A stretch of 11,554 nucleotides of DNA, from contig JARFRJ010000269.1 in NCBI GenBank assembly GCA_029287305.1, positions 1 to 11,554 of the forward strand, read 5' to 3'. Shown piece after piece: positions 1-6,338 of this stretch; position 1 is the stretch's first letter; each line of letters begins with the position of its first letter. The translations under genes were made by a program, and so were the position numbers. The stretch comes from Hyphomonas sp. (GTDB taxonomy: Bacteria; Pseudomonadota; Alphaproteobacteria; Caulobacterales; Hyphomonadaceae). The notes beneath the pieces are model-generated. The model was not told the DNA's origin. It worked only from the letters and a program-made list of their open reading frames with translations, and ran no database searches.

Positions 1-708
1 ATTCCAGGGTCTGTCTATTTTGATATTGACAGGATTGCCGCGCAGGGAGCGCCTTTACCGCACACTTTGCCGGACCCGGTTGAGTTTTCCTCTCGCATTC
101 GCACGCTCGGCATTGGTGATGGACATCGTCTTGTGATCTATGATCGCAATCGCTTTATCGCCTCAGCCCGGGTCTGGTGGATGTTGCGCCATATGGGTGT
201 AAAGGATGTTTTTGTGCTTGATGGTGGCTTGGCGGCTTGGACAGAGGCTGGCGGCGAACTAGATGATCGGGAACCGCGTTATCCGGTTCGTCATTTCACC
301 CCGCGTCTACAAGCTGACCTTGTCAAGACACTCGGCCAAATGAAAAACATACAGGCGAGTGCCAGCACGCAGATTGTTGATGTACGTCCGCAGGGGCGAT
401 TTACAGGGCAGGCGGCAGAACCGCGTGCCGGATTACCCTCCGGTCATATGCCGGGCAGTCTGAATATGCCATATAGCCTGCTTCTGACCGAGGCCGGATA
501 TCTCAAATCCACTGAAAGCTTGCAGGATATGGTCAAAAAAATCGGTCTTTCGCTTGATAAGCCGATTGTCTCCACATGTGGGTCTGGGGTCACGGCCCCG
601 GTCTTGACCCTGGCTTTGGCCAAGCTGGGTCAGGATCGAAGCGCGGTCTATGATGGCTCCTGGAGCGAATGGGCAAGCCAGACTGATACGCCGATCGCGA
701 CGCTTTAA
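1..708 (+). CDS. sseA: 3-mercaptopyruvate sulfurtransferase, 5'-truncated by the window edge
   Basis: Two-domain rhodanese-family enzyme that moves sulfur from 3-mercaptopyruvate to a thiol or cyanide acceptor in the cytoplasm. The reading frame is open from base 1 (IPGSVYFDIDRIA), which matches the end of the first beta-strand region of the N-terminal rhodanese domain, so about 45 N-terminal residues are missing and the TTG at 67 is not the start. The first, inactive domain shows SARVWW and VFVLDGGLAAW. The second domain carries the active-site loop CGSGVTA, with the catalytic Cys codon at 577-579. That loop is the mercaptopyruvate type; thiosulfate sulfurtransferases usually have a CRKGVTA-like loop. 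The stop TAA (706-708) lies one base before the metC start, so the two genes are probably co-transcribed. 235 residues are visible. Confidence 0.93.
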   Translation: MPGSVYFDIDRIAAQGAPLPHTLPDPVEFSSRIRTLGIGDGHRLVIYDRNRFIASARVWWMLRHMGVKDVFVLDGGLAAWTEAGGELDDREPRYPVRHFTPRLQADLVKTLGQMKNIQASASTQIVDVRPQGRFTGQAAEPRAGLPSGHMPGSLNMPYSLLLTEAGYLKSTESLQDMVKKIGLSLDKPIVSTCGSGVTAPVLTLALAKLGQDRSAVYDGSWSEWASQTDTPIATL

Positions 709-709
709 G

Positions 710-1861
710 ATGGCCCGTAAGCTCCAAACCCGGCTCACTCATATAGCGGGAAAGCGCTTATCTGCGACAGTAAACCCGCCCCTAGAGCGTGGGTCTACTT
801 TGCTGATGCCGGACATTAATGCACTGTATAAAGCGACCCCGTCCTATGGGCGTATGGGGCATACGGTGCACCGCGAATTGGAGACGGGCCTTTGTCAGTT
901 GGAACAAGCAGGGCATGCGCGTCTGACCCCGAATGGACTATCGGCCTGCGCATTGGCGCTCGCCAGCTTTGTCGAGGCTGGGGATCATGTTCTGATCGCG
1001 GATAATATCTATGGTCCGACACGGCGTTTCTGCACCCGCCGCCTTCACAAAATGGGTGTACGCACAAGTTTCTTCCGGTATGATATTGGGGCGGATATAG
1101 AAAGCCTTGTAGAGGAACGCACCCGGCTGATCTATTTGGAATCGCCCGGCTCTTTGACCTTCGATATCTGTGATACACCCGCTATCGTCTCCGTCGCTGA
1201 AAAGGCAGGCCTGATAAGCATTCTGGATAATACATGGGGGTGCGGCATAGCTTTTCAGCCTTTGGCATTGGGGGTTGATGTCAGTGTTCAGGCCTTGACC
1301 AAATATATTGTTGGCCATGCCGATGCGCTGGGCGGGGCGGTTCTCAGCCGCACACCCGCTCATGCACATCAGATCAATCAGACCGCAGAGGATTGGGGGC
1401 TTTCGCTTGGCCCGGATGAGGCCTATCTCGCGCTACGCGGGCTTCGTACTCTGCCCACGCGCTACAGGGTACATGAAGCGGCGGGCCTGAAACTGGCGCA
1501 TTGGCTGCAAGACCATCCGGCGATAGATCGTGTCTTGCATCCAGCTCTGCCCGAGCATAGGGAGCATGCGCTATGGCTGCGGGATTTTAAAGGCTCAAAC
1601 GGGCTGTTTGGGCTCGTTCCAAAACCGATGAATGAGACGCAAAAGCAGACTTTCTTTTCCAGCTTGACCCTGTTTGGCTTTGGGTTTTCTTGGGGTGGCT
1701 TTGAAAGCCTGCTTATTCCCGCAGACCCAAAAACCGTGCGCAGTCCCGATCACTGGATGAGCCAAGCGCCGCAAGACCTATGGCGTATCCATGTCGGGCT
1801 TGAGGATGTTGAGGATTTGATCTGCGATCTGGATCAGGCTTTTATGAGGGCAGGGCTTTAA
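710..1861 (+). CDS. metC: cystathionine beta-lyase (PLP-dependent, Cys/Met metabolism family)
   Basis: PLP enzyme that splits cystathionine to homocysteine, pyruvate and ammonia in methionine biosynthesis; it may also desulfurate cysteine. From ATG 710 the protein is 383 residues, normal for the family. The N-terminus has VNPPLERGSTLLMP. DNTW (Asp173) binds the pyridine nitrogen of PLP, and SVQALTKYIVGHAD contains the Schiff-base lysine K198. IVGH after the lysine is typical of MetC. I chose ATG 710 over the in-frame ATG at 650 because the extra 20 residues would lie inside sseA and are not family-like; the ribosome-binding site before 710 is weak, which suits translational coupling to sseA. 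A cystathionine gamma-synthase or gamma-lyase is the alternative, but the lysine context favours MetC. Confidence 0.9.
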   Translation: MARKLQTRLTHIAGKRLSATVNPPLERGSTLLMPDINALYKATPSYGRMGHTVHRELETGLCQLEQAGHARLTPNGLSACALALASFVEAGDHVLIADNIYGPTRRFCTRRLHKMGVRTSFFRYDIGADIESLVEERTRLIYLESPGSLTFDICDTPAIVSVAEKAGLISILDNTWGCGIAFQPLALGVDVSVQALTKYIVGHADALGGAVLSRTPAHAHQINQTAEDWGLSLGPDEAYLALRGLRTLPTRYRVHEAAGLKLAHWLQDHPAIDRVLHPALPEHREHALWLRDFKGSNGLFGLVPKPMNETQKQTFFSSLTLFGFGFSWGGFESLLIPADPKTVRSPDHWMSQAPQDLWRIHVGLEDVEDLICDLDQAFMRAGL

Positions 1862-1941
1862 GGTTTACTTTTACTTGAAGCGACACGTATAAAAGCCATC
1901 ATACCAATGAGCTGTTAAATGCATATAGCGGTTTAGATGGA

Positions 1942-2733
1942 TTATTTTCCCGTAAATTTGGCCGGGCGCTTTTTCAAAAAGGCGGTGACGCCTTCTTTAA
2001 AATCCTCGCTGCGTCCAGCGGTGCGCTGCGCCAAGCGTTCGGCTTGTAACTGACCTTCAAAATTACGGTCGGCACTGTCCCACATCAGCGCTCTTATAAA
2101 GGAAAGCGCTTGTGTGGGGCCTGTTGCCATGAAGCGCGCTTTTTCCATCGCCTGGTCCATCAGGGCGTCTGCGGGGACCACATCATTGATGAGACCCCAG
2201 CTATGGGCTTTATCGGCATGAATTTTCTCGCCCATCAGGGCCATTTCCATCGCCCGGGCGCGGCCAATCAGGCGCGGCAAGAGATAAGTGGACCCGCCAT
2301 CGGGCACAAGTCCAATACGGCGAAAAGCTTGCAGGAAATAGGCTTTATCAGAGGCGATGATCATATCCCCCATGAGGGCGATCGCGCAGCCTACCCCAGC
2401 CGCAGCGCCATTGACAGCGGTGATCAAGGGATGGGGGTGGTTTTTCATTGCCATAATCAAGGGATTATAATGGGTTTCCAGAGCGTGACCGGCATCGACG
2501 CCATAACGGGTGCGCTGTGCGCCTATGGCTGGGGAGGCCAGATTAGCCCCGGAGCAAAACCCTTTGCCTGCCCCCGTCAGCACAGTGGCACGGTTCTCAA
2601 CCCCAGAATGCTCCAGCGCCTCCATCAGCTCGTCACTCATATCAAGGCTGATCGCATTCAACGTACCCGGATCGGTAAGTGTGATCACTCCAATATCATC
2701 GCCAGCTTGATAGGTTATTTTCTTATAAGACAT
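1942..2733 (-). CDS. enoyl-CoA hydratase/isomerase family protein, PaaG-like isomerase type
   Basis: Crotonase-fold protein of 263 residues acting on acyl-CoA thioesters. The two oxyanion-hole segments are present: FCSGANL (about 59-65) and NGAAAGVG (about 108-115). The residues aligned with the two catalytic glutamates of classical hydratase (Glu144 and Glu164 in the rat enzyme) are Ala117 and Phe137, so simple hydratase activity is unlikely. The segment FLQAFRRIGLVPDGGSTYLLPR carries Asp145 where PaaG-type (ring-epoxide or delta3-delta2) isomerases keep their catalytic aspartate, and the following GRARAMEMALMGEKI also resembles PaaG. The subfamily is inferred by eye. On its own strand GGGA lies about 10 bases before ATG at 2733. 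The gene is convergent with metC and divergent from the aldehyde dehydrogenase, with which it may share a regulatory region. No other paa genes are visible. Confidence 0.85.
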   Translation of the reverse strand: MSYKKITYQAGDDIGVITLTDPGTLNAISLDMSDELMEALEHSGVENRATVLTGAGKGFCSGANLASPAIGAQRTRYGVDAGHALETHYNPLIMAMKNHPHPLITAVNGAAAGVGCAIALMGDMIIASDKAYFLQAFRRIGLVPDGGSTYLLPRLIGRARAMEMALMGEKIHADKAHSWGLINDVVPADALMDQAMEKARFMATGPTQALSFIRALMWDSADRNFEGQLQAERLAQRTAGRSEDFKEGVTAFLKKRPAKFTGK

Positions 2734-2872
2734 GAAGCTTTTCCCGATTGTCCTGTTTGTGCGTCAATCTTTGACGGGCATGCCTTTCCTAGACCAATCT
2801 TCATCGCATGATCAAGCCTGCCTTAAAGGAAGGATTTCGCCTTTGCATTTAGCTGATTAAGTCTTAAATTGA

Positions 2873-2884
2873 GTATATATATAC
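2873..2884. promoter_or_regulatory. 12-bp AT-alternating palindrome in the divergent promoter region
   Basis: gtatatatatac is a perfect palindrome 16 bases upstream of the ALDH ATG, inside the 167-bp gap between two divergent genes. It could be a repressor operator or part of a promoter -10 region. An alternating AT run gives such palindromes easily, so support is weak. An AAGGG Shine-Dalgarno sequence follows it. Confidence 0.25.
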
Positions 2885-2900
2885 ATAAAGGGAACAGATT

Positions 2901-4340
2901 ATGGCGTTAGATGGAATAGAGACAGATACAGGGATGCAGGCGGCTTTAGCGAAAATGAAAGCCGCGCATCTGCGTGATGGGCCCGCCAATGCTGATCTTC
3001 GCATAGATCGACTGGACCGGGCGATCGGTCTTCTGGTCGATTTTCAGGATGAGATTGAAGAGGCGATGTGTGCAGATTTTGGCCACCGCTCTAAAGACGC
3101 CTCACGGTTTACCGATGTCGCGTCTTCTATAGCCGCTCTCAAATATGCCAAAAAACATGTCCGCAAATGGATGCGGCCCGATCGACGCCATAGTGAATTC
3201 CCTTTAGGTTTTCTTGGGGCAAAGTCAGAAATTCAATATCAGCCCAAGGGCGTGATTGGGGTCATCAGCCCATGGAATTTTCCGGTCAATCTGACATTTG
3301 CACCCTTGGCGGGCATATTTGCGGCTGGAAACCGGGCCATGATCAAGCCATCTGAATTTACAGAGCAGACCTCAGAGCTGCTTGTGCGGATGTTTACACA
3401 GGTTTTTTCGGACGAGGAAATTGTCGTGTGTACAGGCGGGCCTGAGATTGGCGCTGAGTTTTCAAGCCTAGCCTTTGATCATATGATTTTTACCGGCGCG
3501 ACCAGTGTCGGACGTCATGTGATGCGGGCCGCGGCTGATAATCTGGTGCCGCTGACCCTTGAGCTTGGTGGAAAGTCGCCGGTGATCCTTGGCCGTTCGG
3601 CGAATATGGAAAAAGCTGCCATGCGTATTATGAATGGCAAGACTTTAAATGCCGGGCAAATTTGCCTCGCGCCCGATTATGCCTTTGTTCCAAAGGACTC
3701 TGTTGACAGTTTTGTCGGGCATACGAAAAGCGCGATCAGCAAACTGTATCCGTCAGGTCTGAAAGACAATGTGGACTATACCTCTGTCGTCAATCAACGT
3801 CATTATGATCGCCTGCAAGCTTATCTGGAGGATGCCCGTGAAAAGGGCGCCGATGTGATTGAGATTAATCCGGCAGACGAAAATTTCAGCCAGCAGCCGC
3901 ATCATAAAATGCCACCCACTCTGGTTTTGAACCCGACCGATGATATGGCCGTCATGCAAGATGAAATTTTTGGGCCGATCATGCCGGTAAAGTCCTATGT
4001 TGAGACCCGCGAGGCCGTTGAATATATTAATCAGAATGATCGACCTTTAGGGCTTTACTATTTTGGCGAGGATGCCGCGGAGCAATCCTATATTCTCGAC
4101 CATACGACGGCGGGCGGGGTCACGCTGAATGATGTGATTTTCCATATTGGTCAGGAGGATTTACCCTTTGGGGGTGTTGGCCCGTCTGGGATGGGCAGTT
4201 ATCATGGTGTGCATGGCTTCAGGGAGTTCAGCCACGCCAAATCTGTCTATCGTCAAACCGGGTCTGAAATTATCGCCATGCTGCGTCCGCCTTATGGCGA
4301 GACGTTCCGCAAGCAAATCCAGGGTCGGGTCAAACGTTAG
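2901..4340 (+). CDS. NAD(P)-dependent aldehyde dehydrogenase, coniferyl-aldehyde dehydrogenase type
   Basis: Soluble class-3-like ALDH of 479 residues oxidising an aldehyde to its carboxylic acid. All catalytic landmarks are present: PWNFP with Asn126 (oxyanion), IKPSE with Lys149 (cofactor), FTGATSVG in the Rossmann loop, LELGGKSP with general base Glu221, and GQICLAPDY with nucleophile Cys255. EIFGPIMPV and LPFGGVGPSGMG complete the fold. The GQICLAPDY context and overall length match proteins annotated as coniferyl aldehyde dehydrogenase (CalB), but this branch also includes fatty-aldehyde enzymes, so the natural substrate is uncertain. The start ATG is preceded by AAGGGA at a good distance. 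The divergent acyl-CoA isomerase-like gene fits aromatic or fatty-acid breakdown, but no other pathway genes are seen. Confidence 0.88.
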   Translation: MALDGIETDTGMQAALAKMKAAHLRDGPANADLRIDRLDRAIGLLVDFQDEIEEAMCADFGHRSKDASRFTDVASSIAALKYAKKHVRKWMRPDRRHSEFPLGFLGAKSEIQYQPKGVIGVISPWNFPVNLTFAPLAGIFAAGNRAMIKPSEFTEQTSELLVRMFTQVFSDEEIVVCTGGPEIGAEFSSLAFDHMIFTGATSVGRHVMRAAADNLVPLTLELGGKSPVILGRSANMEKAAMRIMNGKTLNAGQICLAPDYAFVPKDSVDSFVGHTKSAISKLYPSGLKDNVDYTSVVNQRHYDRLQAYLEDAREKGADVIEINPADENFSQQPHHKMPPTLVLNPTDDMAVMQDEIFGPIMPVKSYVETREAVEYINQNDRPLGLYYFGEDAAEQSYILDHTTAGGVTLNDVIFHIGQEDLPFGGVGPSGMGSYHGVHGFREFSHAKSVYRQTGSEIIAMLRPPYGETFRKQIQGRVKR

Positions 4341-4441
4341 AAGAATGCAGACATGCCGTGTGTCTGGCCTTTATAAATCTGGTTGAAACGTGTATCGGCA
4401 CGCCATACAAGATTTATGCGATATCATAAGGCTGGACGATT

Positions 4442-5206
4442 ATGCGCATTCTTTTGACCAATGATGATGGGGTTCATGCCACTGGCCTGAAATTGCTTTA
4501 CGATATTGCCTGTACGCTCACAGATGATGTGTGGGTTATTGCGCCTGAACAGGAGCAGTCAGGAAAAGCGCGTGCGGTGACACTGACCGAAGCATTGCGT
4601 CCACGCCAGATTGAGAGCCAGCGCTGGGCGGTCAATGGCACGCCGACCGATTGCGTCGTTCTGGCAACGCAAATGCTGATGGCCGAGGCCCCGCCTGATC
4701 TGATCCTGTCCGGTATTAATCGAGGGCAGAACCTTGCTAATGATACCAGCATGTCTGGCACGCTGGCGGCTGCTTTTATGGGCAGTGAGGCGAATATTCC
4801 CTCTATCGCGCTCAGCCTGACGCATGGGTTGCGGTATGAAGGCTCCTTGAATTGGGAGACCCCCAAGCATTGGGGCAGGCGCGTTATACAGTCGGCGATT
4901 GACGCAGAGTGGGATAGGGGCATAACGCTGAATATCAATTTTCCGGATTGCGAGGCTAATAAGGTTAAAGGTATCAAGCTGACCCGGCAAGGTCGCCGGG
5001 ATCATCTTACCTTGCGCACAGAGCAGCGCCGGGATTTACGCGGCTTTGACTATGTCTGGATCGGCCATGAGGGTAAGCTTTCCAACCCCCCTGAAGGCAC
5101 AGATTTGCGGGCGATTTATGATGGCTATATTTCCGTCACCCCGCTGCATCTGGATTTGACCCATGAACCGCATATGGCCAGCTTAAGACAACATTATGAG
5201 GGGTGA
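4442..5206 (+). CDS. surE: 5'/3'-nucleotidase SurE
   Basis: Metal-dependent phosphatase that removes phosphate from nucleoside 5'- and 3'-monophosphates (and polyphosphate in some species), linked to stationary-phase survival. At 254 residues it is full length. Metal-site residues are visible: NDDG at the N-terminus (Asp8, Asp9), EQSG (Ser40) and SGINRGQN (Asn93). MSGTLAAAFMG matches the family's SGTVAAAxEG motif. The start ATG begins directly with the conserved MRILLTNDDG; the upstream Shine-Dalgarno is weak. The 3' end overlaps the pcm-like gene by 11 bp, which indicates translational coupling, as in many proteobacteria. serS, often found directly upstream in alphaproteobacteria, is absent; the ALDH gene ends about 100 bp before. 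Confidence 0.95.
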   Translation: MRILLTNDDGVHATGLKLLYDIACTLTDDVWVIAPEQEQSGKARAVTLTEALRPRQIESQRWAVNGTPTDCVVLATQMLMAEAPPDLILSGINRGQNLANDTSMSGTLAAAFMGSEANIPSIALSLTHGLRYEGSLNWETPKHWGRRVIQSAIDAEWDRGITLNINFPDCEANKVKGIKLTRQGRRDHLTLRTEQRRDLRGFDYVWIGHEGKLSNPPEGTDLRAIYDGYISVTPLHLDLTHEPHMASLRQHYEG

Positions 5207-5849
5207 TACGACAGATCCGGCAGACCAGATCATTCGCTTGCTGATGAAACTGCGCAGTGGTGGCATTACAGATGCGCGCCTGCTTAAAGCGTTGGAACGG
5301 GTTACACGCGCTGCGTTTACGCCGCCGGCCTATAAAGACCTCGCTTATGAGGATTGTGTGTTGCCCGCAGAGTCAGGGCAAATCCTTGAAAAACCCTCCA
5401 TGCTGGCCTTAATGCTGCAGGCCATGGCCTTGCCTGCAAAACCGGATGTGCGGGTTTTGAATGTGGGGGCAGGCTCTGGCTATAGTTCAGCGCTTCTATC
5501 TGTGATGGGGGCCCATGTCTTTGCGGTTGAGCGTTTGCATAGCCTGGTTAAATCCGCCGAGCAGAATTTATCCGAAGGGCGCTATGAAAATATTCGGATA
5601 AACTGCTCAAATGGCCTTGAGGGCTGGACCGAGCATGCGCCCTATAAAAACATTCTCTTGCAAGGGTTGATCAAGAATATTCCGCAAACTCTATTTGATC
5701 AACTGACACCCGATGGCACTCTTATCGCGCCTCAAAAGAAAAAAAGCGGGATTAAGCTCGTAAAATATGATGCAAAGGGGGAAAAAATCTGGAGTCAGCC
5801 TGCTTTGTTTTATGCCCAACTTAAAACAGGGGTTTCAAAAGCGCTTTAG
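5196..5849 (+). CDS. pcm: divergent protein-L-isoaspartate O-methyltransferase-like protein
   Basis: SAM-dependent methyltransferase-fold protein of 217 residues in the pcm position after surE. Canonical Pcm methylates isoaspartyl residues of aged proteins. SAM motif I is clear (VLNVGAGSGYSSALL, about 87-101), and the later NGLEGWTEHAPY and LFDQLTPDGTLIAP segments match the family. The signature loop that normally reads TISQPYMVA is ILEKPSMLA here, so the conserved serine and the SQPY sequence are lost. The following strand, usually FDxIxVTAA, reads YKNILLQGL, so its conserved acidic residue is also gone. The protein may therefore be a relative with altered or no isoaspartyl activity, resembling the second Pcm-like branch that I recall near tolC in alphaproteobacteria. 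It overlaps surE by 11 bp. The symbol is positional. Confidence 0.75.
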   Translation: MRGDTTDPADQIIRLLMKLRSGGITDARLLKALERVTRAAFTPPAYKDLAYEDCVLPAESGQILEKPSMLALMLQAMALPAKPDVRVLNVGAGSGYSSALLSVMGAHVFAVERLHSLVKSAEQNLSEGRYENIRINCSNGLEGWTEHAPYKNILLQGLIKNIPQTLFDQLTPDGTLIAPQKKKSGIKLVKYDAKGEKIWSQPALFYAQLKTGVSKAL

Positions 5850-5911
5850 CATGTTTATGTGTAGCGTTACGATTTGTCCGCCGTCTCGATGAGGGGGCGT
5901 CTGTATTTATT

Positions 5912-5925
5912 TGAAAGGCCTTTCA
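5912..5925. promoter_or_regulatory. 14-bp perfect palindrome over the yajC ribosome-binding site
   Basis: tgaaaggcctttca is self-complementary and contains AAAGG, the likely Shine-Dalgarno sequence of yajC, whose ATG begins at 5929. It could be a protein-binding operator in the 79-bp pcm-yajC gap, or chance. With no loop it would not form a stable RNA hairpin by itself. Confidence 0.3.
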
Positions 5926-5928
5926 TTT

Positions 5929-6318
5929 ATGGTTCACTCTATGGTTCAAAAACTGGGTATCCTTACCGCCCTGTCTTCTGTTTCAGCGTCTCTGGCATTT
6001 GCACAAGAAGCGGGCTCTTCCGGAGGCGGCGCAATTATGCAGCAATTACTCCTTTTCATTCCGTTGATTTTACTGTTCTATTTTCTGCTCATTCGACCTC
6101 AGTCCCAGCGCCAGAAACAGCATAGAGCGATGATTGGCGCCATTCGCCGCGGGGATATGGTGGTCACCAGTGGCGGGCTGATGGGTAAAGTCACAAAGGT
6201 TGCCGATGATGAGTTGACGGTTGAAATTAGCCCAGATGTGCGTGTGCGCATACGTCGTGGCATGATTTCCGATGTCATAGGTAAAGGCCAGACGGTATCC
6301 TCCAAAGAGGCATCCTAA
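5929..6318 (+). CDS. yajC: Sec translocon accessory protein YajC
   Basis: Small single-span inner-membrane protein that associates with SecD and SecF and helps SecYEG-dependent export. From ATG 5929 it is 129 residues. A signal-like hydrophobic stretch (about residues 9-25, ending in AFAQ) precedes the main membrane helix (about 38-55), which ends in the family signature FYFLLIRPQ. The cytoplasmic part follows: RRGDMVVTSGGLMGKVTKV and VRVRIRRGMISDV, both classic YajC blocks. The extra N-terminal hydrophobic segment is common in alphaproteobacterial YajC. ATG 5929 is preferred because AAAGG lies 10 bases before it; TTG 5911 or ATG 5941 are alternatives. secD starts 20 bases after the stop, so the three genes very likely form one transcript. 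Confidence 0.93.
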   Translation: MVHSMVQKLGILTALSSVSASLAFAQEAGSSGGGAIMQQLLLFIPLILLFYFLLIRPQSQRQKQHRAMIGAIRRGDMVVTSGGLMGKVTKVADDELTVEISPDVRVRIRRGMISDVIGKGQTVSSKEAS

Positions 6319-6338
6319 CGGCTTGAAAGGCTAAACTT

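Noticed and set aside
650..709. Upstream in-frame ATG extending metC by 20 residues into sseA
   Set aside because: The added residues (rich in Arg, with no family similarity) overlap sseA coding sequence, while ATG 710 directly follows the sseA stop and starts near the usual MetC N-terminus.
2110..2811. 233-codon open frame opposite the enoyl-CoA isomerase-like gene
   Set aside because: It is rich in His, Cys and Gln with no domain pattern, typical of the antisense of a real coding frame; the minus-strand protein has clear crotonase motifs.
5874..6125. Alternative plus-strand frame overlapping yajC
   Set aside because: No family features; it overlaps the YajC signature frame, which has a signal-like segment, a membrane helix and conserved blocks.
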